NCBI GenBank assembly: GCA_025463465.1
Contig: JAODAO010000012.1
Location: forward strand, 1-32,345
Source of the DNA: Glaciihabitans sp.
GTDB taxonomy: Bacteria; Actinomycetota; Actinomycetes; Actinomycetales; Microbacteriaceae
Direction: 5' to 3'
DNA: 32,345 nucleotides
The notes beneath the pieces were generated by a model. That model made no database searches. It saw only the letters and a list, made by a program, of their open reading frames with translations, and was not told the DNA's origin. Shown here in pieces: positions 23,357 through 31,468 of this stretch. The position numbers and the translations under genes were made by a program. How positions within the stretch are numbered: position 1 is the first letter of the stretch; the number at the start of each line of letters is the position of its first letter.

Positions 23357-24280
23357 ATGCTCGCCGTTTTTGTGGGGGTCACCAGCGCGTTGGTTTTTGG
23401 CGCGGCGGACTTCCTGGGCGGGCTCGGCTCCCGCCGGATCAGCCCGCTGCGGGTGGCGGCCGTCGCCGGAACCGTTGGGCTCGGTGTCCTGTTGCTGGCG
23501 TATCCTGCCATCGGCGGGGTGTGGTCCTGGAGCACGGTCGCCCTCGGTGCCGTCGCGGGGGTCTGCGGCGCCTTCGCGGCGACCCTCCTCTACGCCTGCC
23601 TCGCCACCGGACCGATGAGTATCCTCTCGCCGCTCACCGCGGTGGTCTCGGCGCTGGTGCCGGTCGGGGTGGGTTTGTCATCGGGTGACCGGCTCGGCCG
23701 CGCCGGCTATCCCGCTATCGCCCTCGCGCTGGTCGCGGTGGTGCTGGTGGGTTTTGTGCGGGAGAAGAACTCGGTGCGGCCAACTGTGCCCGGCATCCTG
23801 ATGGCCGTGGGTGCCGGCACCATGATCGGGGTGTTCCTGGTGGTGGTGGCCCGCACCCCGCTCGAGTCCGGGATCGTGCCGCTGGTTGTGCACCGGGCCG
23901 TCAACGCCAGCCTGGTCTTCCTCACCATCGGTGTGCTCGCGTGGATCGGCCGGCGCAAATCCCGCAGCATCGCGACGGCCTCCGGCGCAACCGTCCTCAT
24001 CGCCATGGGGCCGCCTCCCCCGGCCGTCCCGAAGCTGAGCCTGTGGCGTCCGGGGCTGGCGTTTGCGGTGGCGTGCGGGGCGGTGGATGCTTTCGCCACG
24101 GCGGCCCTGCTTTACGGGCTGCGGGTCGGCCAAATGTCGGTGATCGCGGTGCTCACCGCCCTGTATCCGGCCGGAACCATCCTGCTGGCCGCCATCGTGT
24201 TGCGGGAACGGATCGCGGTGGTGCAATATGTGGGACTCGGCTTTGCCGTCACCGCCGGGGTGCTGTTCACCCTGTCCTGA
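23357..24280 (+). CDS. EamA/DMT-superfamily transporter (copy 2)
   Basis: A 307-residue membrane protein with about ten helices, paralogous to the gene at 1795-2703. Shared motifs include GAADFLGGLGSRRISPLRV, LLYACLATGPMSILSPLTAVVSALVP, SVRPTVPGILMAVGAGT and a basic cytoplasmic loop between the two halves followed by AVACGAVDAFATAALLYGLRVGQMSVIAVL. The substrate is unknown. I chose ATG at 23357, where the first helix begins and GAGGATC lies upstream, rather than the ATG at 23306. It converges with the MFS gene. Confidence 0.9.
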   Translation: MLAVFVGVTSALVFGAADFLGGLGSRRISPLRVAAVAGTVGLGVLLLAYPAIGGVWSWSTVALGAVAGVCGAFAATLLYACLATGPMSILSPLTAVVSALVPVGVGLSSGDRLGRAGYPAIALALVAVVLVGFVREKNSVRPTVPGILMAVGAGTMIGVFLVVVARTPLESGIVPLVVHRAVNASLVFLTIGVLAWIGRRKSRSIATASGATVLIAMGPPPPAVPKLSLWRPGLAFAVACGAVDAFATAALLYGLRVGQMSVIAVLTALYPAGTILLAAIVLRERIAVVQYVGLGFAVTAGVLFTLS

Positions 24281-24346
24281 GTGCGCGTCGCCTCCGCGGG
24301 AGGGGCCAACGCGTAACGGGATGGATTGTGGCGGGGTCGTCTTCCT

Positions 24347-25546
24347 TCACAGCTGACCGCGGAAGGCCGTCCGGCGTCCGTAGAAAGTGAGAAGGAGCGC
24401 AACAACACCGAAAGCGATCATGATGCCGGCGAGCACCAAACCGTCGAACCGTGTCAGCACCAGCGCGCCGAGGATTCCGGCGATGAAAATCGCCACGTTG
24501 AAGGCCACCGGCAAAAACGAATTGGCGACGTCGGAGTCTTTTCCACCGGTGGTGGTCAGGGCGGCCTGCAGCTGGGCGGAGGCCCCGCCAAAGGTGATCC
24601 CCCAGAGGGCTGTGCCGACGATGATCGCGGGTGTCGAGTTGTGCCCAACCAGCAGGACAACGCCCGCGAGGATGAATACGGCGACGCTGCCGTGCAGCAG
24701 GGCACGTGGGTGGCGGTCGAGGATGGCCCCCGTTGCCACGATCCCGCCCACCGATGCGACGCCGAAGATGAACAGTTGCACATCCACGGTGAGGGTGCTG
24801 GCTGTGGCCTGGAGGTAGGGCGAGATGTAGGTGTAGATGGTGTTGTGGGCGAGCATCCAGGCGAAGATCACGGCGAGAATCACCGCGACACCGGGGATCC
24901 GGAACACCCGGATCACCGGCAGTCGGGACGCCCCCGCCTGCCCGGGCGCCGCGGGCGCGATCACGGCGATCACCGCGACGGCAATGATCGCGACGGCGCT
25001 GAGGCCAACGAATGCCCAGCGCCAGTCGAAGGTCGTCCCGAGCCATGAGCCGAGCGGGGTGCCGAGGGCAAAGCCGACCGGGGCGCCGGTCGACACAATC
25101 GACAGGGCGAGGCCGGCCCGGTGCGGTGGACTGATCTTCCGGCCGTAGGCGGCGAGCATGCCCCAGATGATCCCGGAGAACGCGCCGGCGATGAAGCGCG
25201 AAATTAGCGAGAGCGCAACGTCGTGGGAGATTGCCGTCACACTGTTGGCAACGATAAGCCCCGCTATGCCCACCAGCAGAAGCGGTTTGCGCGGCATCCC
25301 CCTGGTGAGGGTGATGGCGGGGATGGTGACAATGACGGTCCCGAGGGCGTAGGCGCTGACGAACAGCCCGACGGTGCCTTCGCTGGTGTTCATTCCGTTG
25401 GCGATGACCGGGAGCAGGCCGGCGGGCATGGTTTCCATTGCGACCAGGACGAACCCGACCACGGCGAGCGCAACCAGGGTGGCAACGGGTAGCCGACGTA
25501 CCCTCTCGGCGGCGATCGGCGGTAATACGGGGGTGCTGGTGTCCAC
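24347..25546 (-). CDS. MFS transporter (DHA1, AraJ/YdhP-like)
   Basis: A 399-residue major facilitator protein with 12 predicted helices. ATLVALAVVGFVLVAMETMPAGLLPVIANGM is the start typical of the DHA1 sugar/drug efflux branch (AraJ, YdhP, chloramphenicol-type). The loop RGMPRKPLLLVGI and RFIAGAFSGIIWGMLAAYGRKISPPHRAGLAL are conserved family features. It probably exports a small organic compound. GTG at 25546 follows GAGGA at about five bases; the upstream in-frame extension in the ORF track is Pro/His/Thr-rich and unlikely. It follows the alcohol dehydrogenase on the same strand after a 139-base gap with a hairpin. Confidence 0.9.
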   Translation of the reverse strand: MDTSTPVLPPIAAERVRRLPVATLVALAVVGFVLVAMETMPAGLLPVIANGMNTSEGTVGLFVSAYALGTVIVTIPAITLTRGMPRKPLLLVGIAGLIVANSVTAISHDVALSLISRFIAGAFSGIIWGMLAAYGRKISPPHRAGLALSIVSTGAPVGFALGTPLGSWLGTTFDWRWAFVGLSAVAIIAVAVIAVIAPAAPGQAGASRLPVIRVFRIPGVAVILAVIFAWMLAHNTIYTYISPYLQATASTLTVDVQLFIFGVASVGGIVATGAILDRHPRALLHGSVAVFILAGVVLLVGHNSTPAIIVGTALWGITFGGASAQLQAALTTTGGKDSDVANSFLPVAFNVAIFIAGILGALVLTRFDGLVLAGIMIAFGVVALLLTFYGRRTAFRGQL

Positions 25547-25563
25547 GAGATTCCTCGAAGTGG

Positions 25564-25607
25564 GCACGCCCGAACCGTCGGCGGTGTGCCGGGCGGTTCG
25601 GGCGTGC
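25564..25607 (-). terminator. Inverted repeat between dehydrogenase and MFS genes
   Basis: Two perfect 14-base arms (GCACGCCCGAACCG and CGGTTCGGGCGTGC) flank a 16-base loop, 79 bases after the dehydrogenase stop. The right arm is partly repeated at once as TTTGGGCGTGCGGG. It may end the dehydrogenase transcript, or act in the leader of the MFS gene. Confidence 0.55.
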
Positions 25608-25685
25608 GGGGTTTGGGCGTGCGGGTTGTGGGGTGCAGGTTGGCCCATCGGTGAGACCGATGGCAGGGCCGCGGATGCGACCGGA

Positions 25686-26711
25686 TTAGAGGGTGAGCAG
25701 CACCTTGGTGGCGCGGCGTTCGTCCATCGCCCTGTAGCCCTCTGCGGCTTCCGCGAGGGAAAGGGTGAGGTCGAATACCTTTCCGGGGTCGATGCTGCGG
25801 TCCCAGATCAGGTTGATGAGTTCGGGGAGGTACTGGCGCACCGGGGCCGGCCCACCGTGCAGGTGCACACTGGTGAAAAACAGGTTGAGGCCGTCGAGTT
25901 CAACCCCGTGGGAGACGCCGACGTAGCCGACATAACCACCGGGACGGGTGGCGTTGATCGCCTGCCACATCGATTCCTGGGTGCCAACGGCCTCGACGGT
26001 GCCGTGGGCGCCGTATCCCCCGGTGATCTCCTTGACCCGTGCAGCACCCTCGTCGCCGCGTTCCTCGATGACGTCTGTCGCACCAAACGCTTTGGCCAGC
26101 GCCTGGCGTTCCGGGTGGCGGCTGAAGATGATGATCCGTTCGGCGCCGAGCTGCTTGGCGGCGAGAACCGCGCACAGGCCGACGGCGCCGTCACCCACGA
26201 TGGCGATGGTTTTCCCTGGCCCGGCTTCGGCGGCGACGGCGCCGTACCAGCCGGTGCCGAGCACGTCGGAGGCCGCCATCAGCGACGGGATGAGGTCGGC
26301 TGCTGGCTGTCCAGGGGTGGCGACCAGGGTGCCATCGGCGAGGGGGATGCGGGCCAGTTCGGCCTGGGTGCCGATCGCGCCCATCATGACGTTGTGGATG
26401 CAGCGGGACTGGTAACCGGCCAGGCAGATCTCACACGTGTTGTCGGAGGCGACGAACGAGCCGACGACGAAGTCACCGACCTTGACGGTGGTGACGTCTG
26501 CTCCGATTTCTTCGACCACCCCGATGTACTCGTGTCCCATCGCCTGCGGGGTGCCGGCGAGCGGTTCGGCACCACGGTATGGCCACAGGTCGGAACCGCA
26601 AATGCAGGTGGCGGTCAGACGGACAATCGCGTCCGTCGCCTCAACAATCTCCGGGGCATCCCGTTCTTCAACCCGCACATCGCCGGGTCCGTACATCATC
26701 ACTCCACGCAT
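25686..26711 (-). CDS. Zinc-dependent alcohol dehydrogenase (MDR family)
   Basis: A 341-residue medium-chain dehydrogenase that oxidises an alcohol or reduces an aldehyde with NAD(P). The catalytic zinc ligands are in CICGSDLWPYRG and GHEYIGVVEEIG, and the coenzyme motif is IVGDGAVGLCAVLAAKQLG. In the structural zinc loop (ASDNTCEICLAGYQSRC) the first of four usual cysteines is Asp, as is common in one actinobacterial subgroup. The start ATG at 26711 follows GAGGAGC. It is divergent from an XRE-type regulator, 129 bases apart, which suggests that protein controls it. The substrate is unknown. Confidence 0.9.
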   Translation of the reverse strand: MRGVMMYGPGDVRVEERDAPEIVEATDAIVRLTATCICGSDLWPYRGAEPLAGTPQAMGHEYIGVVEEIGADVTTVKVGDFVVGSFVASDNTCEICLAGYQSRCIHNVMMGAIGTQAELARIPLADGTLVATPGQPAADLIPSLMAASDVLGTGWYGAVAAEAGPGKTIAIVGDGAVGLCAVLAAKQLGAERIIIFSRHPERQALAKAFGATDVIEERGDEGAARVKEITGGYGAHGTVEAVGTQESMWQAINATRPGGYVGYVGVSHGVELDGLNLFFTSVHLHGGPAPVRQYLPELINLIWDRSIDPGKVFDLTLSLAEAAEGYRAMDERRATKVLLTL

Positions 26712-26827
26712 AGCGTGCTCCTCACGTTCGCAATCTCGTAAGTCCAGTTAAGGCGCTTGGACCATCGGGAGGGAGTGCCTGGCGAGAGGTGTACCAGCAG
26801 AGCACCCCGGAGCCTGGCAGCGGGAAG

Positions 26828-26833
26828 TAACGT
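26828..26833 (+). promoter_or_regulatory. -10-like hexamer of leaderless XRE regulator gene
   Basis: TAACGT ends seven bases before the ATG at 26841. Confidence 0.45.
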
Positions 26834-26840
26834 CGTTGTC

Positions 26841-27731
26841 ATGGACAACCAATCCGAAGTTCGCGAGTTTCTGATGTCGCGGCGGGCGCGACTGACCCCG
26901 GCGGAGGCCGGTCTCCCGGCCGGTCCCAACCGGAGAGTCGCCGGGTTACGCCGCAGCGAGGTGGCGAGCATCGCGGGTGTCAGTGTCGAGTACTACGCGA
27001 AGCTCGAACGCGGCGCTATCGCGGGAGCATCCTCATCCGTCCTGGACGCCGTCTCCCGTGCCCTCCAACTCGACGACACCGAACGCACCCACCTGTTCGA
27101 CCTTGCCAGGGCCGCAGACGGCATCCCCCTCTCCGGCCGGCCACGCCGCCGGGCCAGCAAGACGGTGGCAAACCGGCCGAGCCTGCACTGGGTTCTTTCC
27201 ACGATCACGGGCGGCATCGCGGTGGTGTGCAACCAGCACCAGGACGTTGTCGCCACAAATGACCTGGGCCGTGCGTTCTACTCACCCATCCTGGGAAGCG
27301 GTGGCCGCACCCCCAATCTCGCCAGGTTCCAGTTTCTCGACCCCGCGTCCCATGACTTCTATCCCGACTGGGACCTGTTCGCGGAGATGTGCGTCGCGAT
27401 TATGCGCACCAGGGCCGGCCGGGATCCCGGCAACAAAGACATGCAGGACCTCGTCGGCGAACTCTCCACGCGGAGCGACACATTCCGCACCCTGTGGGGT
27501 GCCCACAACGTTCGCACCCACGGCGCCGGCACCAAGAGGTTCAACCACCCGGTGGTGGGCGAACTCATCCTCGCCTTCGAGGAATTGGTGATCACCGCAG
27601 ACCCCGGCCTTGTCCTGATGGTGTACACGGCGGAACCCGGCTCGGCCAGCGCAGAACGACTCCAGCTGCTCGCCAACTGGGCGGCGACCACCGAGGCGGC
27701 CACCCAGCTGGAGCGCACAACCGAACCCTGA
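26841..27731 (+). CDS. XRE-family regulator with MmyB-like ligand-binding domain
   Basis: A 296-residue DNA-binding regulator. The helix-turn-helix is at about residues 10-80 with GLRRSEVASIAGVSVEYYAKLERG, the hallmark of the actinobacterial XRE/MmyB group. The C-terminal region (SLHWVLSTITGGIAVVCNQHQDVVATNDLGRAFY and later TFRTLWGAHNVRTHGAGTKRFNHPVVGELILAFEEL) matches the MmyB-like PAS domain thought to bind a lipid or small ligand. Members often control a divergent dehydrogenase, which is exactly the layout here. ATG at 26841 is leaderless-like. It converges with cysE. Confidence 0.9.
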   Translation: MDNQSEVREFLMSRRARLTPAEAGLPAGPNRRVAGLRRSEVASIAGVSVEYYAKLERGAIAGASSSVLDAVSRALQLDDTERTHLFDLARAADGIPLSGRPRRRASKTVANRPSLHWVLSTITGGIAVVCNQHQDVVATNDLGRAFYSPILGSGGRTPNLARFQFLDPASHDFYPDWDLFAEMCVAIMRTRAGRDPGNKDMQDLVGELSTRSDTFRTLWGAHNVRTHGAGTKRFNHPVVGELILAFEELVITADPGLVLMVYTAEPGSASAERLQLLANWAATTEAATQLERTTEP

Positions 27732-27758
27732 TCGGTGGTTGCGTCCACGCGGGATGCG

Positions 27759-28325
27759 TCAGATGTTGTAGCTGAAAAATTCCTCGTCCGGCGCCTTCTC
27801 GCGCGGCGAACGGGGTTTGGCGGTCGCGGGCATCCCCGTGATCACCGAGTACGCGGGAGCATCCTTCAGGACAACGGCCTGCGCACCGACCACGGAGTGC
27901 TCGCCGATCACCACCGGTCCGAGGATTGTGGCGCCGGCACCCACGATGACGCCGTCACCGAGGCTGGGGTGGCGTTTTTCGTGCAACATGCTCCGGCCGC
28001 CGAGGGTGACCCCGTGGTAGAGCATCACGTCGTCGCCGATCTCGGCGGTCTCACCGATCACCACACCCATACCGTGGTCAATGAAAAAGCGCCGGCCGAT
28101 GGTGGCGCCGGGGTGGATCTCCACGCCGGTGAGGAAACGCACGTACTGCGACAGCAGGCGGGCAGGCAGGAAAGCACCCCGTCGCCAGAGGCGGTTCGTC
28201 ACGCGGTACCCCCAGATGGCGTGCAACCCGGAGTAGCCGAGCAGCACCTCGGTGGCAGACCGGGCCGCCGGATCTCTCCGGCGGGCGGCCGCCACATCCT
28301 CCCGGAGGCGGGAGATCACAGGCAT
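27759..28325 (-). CDS. cysE: Serine O-acetyltransferase
   Basis: A 188-residue enzyme that acetylates L-serine with acetyl-CoA to give O-acetylserine, the first step of cysteine synthesis. The left-handed beta-helix repeats are visible: [44 protein letters not shown], with the catalytic histidines in DHGMG and YHGVT, and [24 protein letters not shown]. It is the short form lacking the long N-terminal domain of the E. coli enzyme, as usual in actinobacteria. The C-terminus ends in EEFFSYNI, where the final Ile fits binding to CysK in the cysteine synthase complex. It starts six bases after the cysK stop. Confidence 0.96.
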   Translation of the reverse strand: MPVISRLREDVAAARRRDPAARSATEVLLGYSGLHAIWGYRVTNRLWRRGAFLPARLLSQYVRFLTGVEIHPGATIGRRFFIDHGMGVVIGETAEIGDDVMLYHGVTLGGRSMLHEKRHPSLGDGVIVGAGATILGPVVIGEHSVVGAQAVVLKDAPAYSVITGMPATAKPRSPREKAPDEEFFSYNI

Positions 28326-28331
28326 ACGGGT

Positions 28332-29267
28332 TTAGTCGACCAAATCTTCATACAACACTGTGGAAAGGTACCGCTCGCCGTAGCTGGCGACGATGACGAC
28401 GATGGTTTTTCCGGCGTTCTCGGGGCGGCCGGCCAGCTCGAGCGCTGCCGTGACGGTCGCGCCGGAGGAGATACCGCCGAGGATTCCCTCCTCGGCGGCG
28501 AGGCGGCGGGCCAGCTCCACCGACTGGGTGATGTTGACGTCGATGACCTCGTCGTAGATCTCCCGGTCGAGGATCTCGGGGATGAAGTTGGCGCCGATGC
28601 CCTGGATCTTGTGGGGGCCGGGCGCTCCACCGTTCAGGATGGGAGACTCCGCCGGCTCAACCGCGACGATCTTGATGTCGGGGTTCTTCTCCTTGAGGTA
28701 GCGGCCGGTTCCCGTGATGGTTCCGCCGGTGCCGATACCGGAGACGAAGATGTCGATCTTGCCGTCGGTGTCTTCCCAGACCTCGGGGCCGGTGGTCGCG
28801 TAGTGGATGGCCGGGTTGGCCTCGTTGGCGAATTGCTTCGCGGCGACGGCGCCCGGCGTGGATTCGACGATCTCGGCGGCCTTGTCGACGGCGGCCTTCA
28901 TACCGCCGGCGCCGGGGGTCAGTACCAGCTCAGCACCATACGCGCGCAGAAGCTGGCGGCGTTCCTTGCTCATGGTCTCCGGCATGGTGAGGATGACCTT
29001 GTAGCCTCTGGCGGCACCGACCATCGCCAGGGCGATGCCGGTGTTTCCGCTGGTTCCCTCGACGATGGTGCCGCCGGGCTTCAGGACGCCCGCTTTCTCG
29101 GCGGCGTCAACGATGGCGACACCGAGGCGGTCCTTAACACTGGCGCTGGGGTTGTAGAACTCCAGCTTGGCCAAAACGGTGGCACCGAGACCCTCGGTCA
29201 CCTTGTTCAGCCGAACGAGTGGGGTCTTGCCAAAAACCTCGGTGATGTCGGAATAGATGCGTGCCAT
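28332..29267 (-). CDS. cysK: Cysteine synthase (O-acetylserine sulfhydrylase)
   Basis: A 311-residue PLP enzyme that makes cysteine from O-acetylserine and sulfide. PLP-lysine motif [11 protein letters not shown] is near residues 39-49, with the [18 protein letters not shown] loop, [18 protein letters not shown] (phosphate-binding) and [12 protein letters not shown] all present. Near the end, [17 protein letters not shown] is the usual motif. ATG at 29267 gives the conserved N-terminus [21 protein letters not shown]. It is in an operon with cysE, in the order cysK-cysE. Confidence 0.96.
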   Translation of the reverse strand: MARIYSDITEVFGKTPLVRLNKVTEGLGATVLAKLEFYNPSASVKDRLGVAIVDAAEKAGVLKPGGTIVEGTSGNTGIALAMVGAARGYKVILTMPETMSKERRQLLRAYGAELVLTPGAGGMKAAVDKAAEIVESTPGAVAAKQFANEANPAIHYATTGPEVWEDTDGKIDIFVSGIGTGGTITGTGRYLKEKNPDIKIVAVEPAESPILNGGAPGPHKIQGIGANFIPEILDREIYDEVIDVNITQSVELARRLAAEEGILGGISSGATVTAALELAGRPENAGKTIVVIVASYGERYLSTVLYEDLVD

Positions 29268-29369
29268 AAGAAATGCCTTGTGCCTTGTCGTCGGTGCCGC
29301 CATGGAGCGAACAAAAGGGGGATTCAATGATCAGGACACAGCCTAGAACCTCAGCCCGTGCTCAATCCT

Positions 29370-29397
29370 GCTTATTGGATATGCAAGCCCCGCTTAT
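29370..29397 (-). promoter_or_regulatory. AT-rich candidate control region of cysK
   Basis: Two GCTTAT boxes (29370-29375 and 29392-29397) are 22 bp apart, two turns of DNA, in an AT-rich patch about 105-130 bases before cysK. On the coding strand the second reads TATAAGC and could be a -10. The role is inferred. Confidence 0.35.
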
Positions 29398-29465
29398 AGC
29401 AAAATTATGTCACCCGGAGGCCCGCCGGCTCCCTCGTCACCGGTTCCCGGCGCCGACAGGTCGGT

Positions 29466-29885
29466 TCAGTCGTCGGCTATCAGCCGTTTCCCCATCGAGA
29501 CCGAGCCATCCTCCGCGTAGCCGAGGGAGTGGTAAAACGCGATGACCGCGTCGTTTCCGGCCCGCACCTGCAGGTTGATCTTCGGGCAGCCGAGAGCGGT
29601 CAACAACTCCTCGGCCCGCACCATCAACGCCCGGCCGAGACCGTGGCCCCGTTCATCGGGTGTTACCGCCAGGTAATTCACCCAACCGCGGTGGCCGTCG
29701 TAACCCACCATCGCCGCCGCCACAATGACCCCGTCGGACTCCCCCACCAGGAACAGCTCTGGCTGGAACGTCAACTTGCGCTGGATGTCTTTATGCGGGT
29801 CGTTCCAGGGCCGCACCAGCCCGCTGTCCCGCCACAGCTGCACAATCTCTTCGGTGTCGGCGGGGTCGAAAACGCGGATCAACAT
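29466..29885 (-). CDS. YpeA-like GNAT acetyltransferase
   Basis: A 139-residue acetyltransferase close in pattern to E. coli YpeA: MLIRVFDPADTEEIVQLWRDSGLVRPWNDPHKDI, GYDGHRGWVNYLAVTPDERGHGLGRALMVRAEELL (acetyl-CoA-binding), and CPKINLQVRAGNDAVIAFYHSLGYAEDGSVSMGKRLI. The natural substrate of this family is not settled. I chose ATG at 29885, which matches the family N-terminus; an in-frame ATG six codons earlier (MGDDRW) is possible. It is not obviously linked to the sulfur genes on either side. Confidence 0.9.
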   Translation of the reverse strand: MLIRVFDPADTEEIVQLWRDSGLVRPWNDPHKDIQRKLTFQPELFLVGESDGVIVAAAMVGYDGHRGWVNYLAVTPDERGHGLGRALMVRAEELLTALGCPKINLQVRAGNDAVIAFYHSLGYAEDGSVSMGKRLIADD

Positions 29886-29986
29886 CCACCTATCGTCGCC
29901 CATTTCGCTTCGGGGGTGCGCCACACCCCGGAAGAGCCGCCCTTCCTTCACCGCTCTGCACGCCGCAGTCCGACCCGGCAGCCCCC

Positions 29987-30044
29987 GCGTTACACCTGTC
30001 GCACTGCGTCGCTGTGTTACGTGCTTTGTGACGCCGTGTAACAC
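29987..30044 (+). promoter_or_regulatory. Three GTGTWACAC boxes before the monooxygenase gene
   Basis: GCGTTACAC (29987-29995), GTGTTACGT (30014-30022) and GTGTAACAC (30036-30044) are variants of one palindromic nonamer, at spacings of 27 and 22 bases. The last is perfect and lies about 40 bases before the ATG, where a repressor or activator would act. The cognate regulator is not in view. Confidence 0.5.
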
Positions 30045-30085
30045 GCCCCCTCGCCAAACCGGGCGAAGCGGACGACATTGGCCTG

Positions 30086-31468
30086 ATGACCAGACAGATT
30101 CGATTCAACGCCTTCGACATGAACTGTGTTGCCCACCAGTCCTCCGGTATGTGGCGTCACCCCGACGACCAGGCCTGGCGTTACAAGCAGATCTCTTACT
30201 GGACGGAACTGGCCAAGCTGCTCGAACGCGGTCGTTTCGACGGGATCTTCATCGCCGATGTGCTGGGAACCTACGACGTCTACGGCGGATCGAACGAGGC
30301 CGCGATCCGGCACGGCGCGCAGGTGCCCGTGAACGACCCGATCTTGCTGGTGTCCGCGATGGCCGCCGTCACCAAGCACCTCGGTTTTGGGATAACGGCC
30401 GGCACCGCTTACGAGCACCCGTATCCGTTCGCCCGGCGGATGTCGACCCTCGACCACCTCACCGAGGGCCGCGTCGGTTGGAACGTAGTGACCGGCTACC
30501 TGCCGAGCGCCGCCCGCAATATGGGCCACGAGGACCAGCTCGAACACGACGACCGCTATGACGTCGCCGACGAGTACCTCGAGGTTCTCTACAAGCTGTG
30601 GGAGGGCTCCTGGGAGGACGACGCCGTCATCCGCGACCGCGAATCCGGTGTGTTCACCGACCCCGCCAAGGTGCACGAGATCGGCCACTTCGGAAAGAAC
30701 TTCACCGTTCCCGGCATTCACCTCGCCGAGCCATCCACCCAGCGCACCCCCGTGATCTACCAGGCCGGTGCCTCCCCGCGCGGAATCAAGTTCGCCGCAG
30801 GCAACGCGGAGGCGATCTTCGTTGCGTCATCCACCAAGGCGGGCCTGAAGGCGACCGTTTCCCGGATCAGGGACGCCCTGGAGGCAGCCGGCCGGGACCG
30901 CTACAGCGCCAAGATCTACACGCTGCTCACGATCATCACCGACGAGACCAGCGAGAAGGCGGCGGCGAAGCACCAGGACTACCTGAAATACGCCAGCGAA
31001 GAGGGCGCCCTGGTGTTTATGTCGGGCTGGATGGGCATCGACCTGTCCCAGTACGACCTCGATGAGCCGATCGGCAACGTGAAGAGCAACGCCATCCAGT
31101 CGGCGGTCGCGAACTTCCAGGAGGCGAACGCGGACGGCGGTGAATGGAAGGTGCGTGACATCGCAAAGCTTGGCGCCATCGGCGGCCTCGGCCCGTTCAT
31201 CGTCGGCTCGCCCGAGGAGGTCGCCGACCACCTGCAGGAGTGGGTGGAGGACACCGACGTCGACGGGTTCAACCTCGCATACGCGATCACCCCCGGCACC
31301 TTCGAGGACGTCGTTACCTACATCGTGCCCGAGTTGCAAAAGCGCGGCGCCTACCCCACCGAGTACGTCGAGGGCAGCCTGCGCCACAAGCTGCACGGCC
31401 GCGGCGACCGCCTGCCGGAGGAGCACCTCGGCGCGCAGTACCGCGTGGTGGCAGCCCCGGTGTCATGA
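30086..31468 (+). CDS. LLM-class flavin-dependent monooxygenase (NtaA/SnaA/DszA type)
   Basis: A 460-residue bacterial-luciferase-like monooxygenase. It uses FMNH2 from a partner reductase to oxidise an organic substrate. Family features are [22 protein letters not shown] at the start, [46 protein letters not shown], and [29 protein letters not shown]. Relatives cleave C-N or C-S bonds in nitrilotriacetate, sulfones and similar compounds. Here a MetN-like ABC ATPase overlaps its stop by four bases (ATGA) and cysK-cysE lie nearby, so an organosulfur substrate is the best guess. No clear ribosome binding site precedes ATG 30086. Confidence 0.9.
   Translation: MTRQIRFNAFDMNCVAHQSSGMWRHPDDQAWRYKQISYWTELAKLLERGRFDGIFIADVLGTYDVYGGSNEAAIRHGAQVPVNDPILLVSAMAAVTKHLGFGITAGTAYEHPYPFARRMSTLDHLTEGRVGWNVVTGYLPSAARNMGHEDQLEHDDRYDVADEYLEVLYKLWEGSWEDDAVIRDRESGVFTDPAKVHEIGHFGKNFTVPGIHLAEPSTQRTPVIYQAGASPRGIKFAAGNAEAIFVASSTKAGLKATVSRIRDALEAAGRDRYSAKIYTLLTIITDETSEKAAAKHQDYLKYASEEGALVFMSGWMGIDLSQYDLDEPIGNVKSNAIQSAVANFQEANADGGEWKVRDIAKLGAIGGLGPFIVGSPEEVADHLQEWVEDTDVDGFNLAYAITPGTFEDVVTYIVPELQKRGAYPTEYVEGSLRHKLHGRGDRLPEEHLGAQYRVVAAPVS

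Noticed and set aside
25374-26741. 455-residue plus-strand ORF
   Set aside because: Antisense to the alcohol dehydrogenase and the MFS start; no family motif.
27735-29330. 531-residue plus-strand ORF
   Set aside because: It is antisense to cysE and cysK, which are unmistakable; its length only reflects GC-biased codons.
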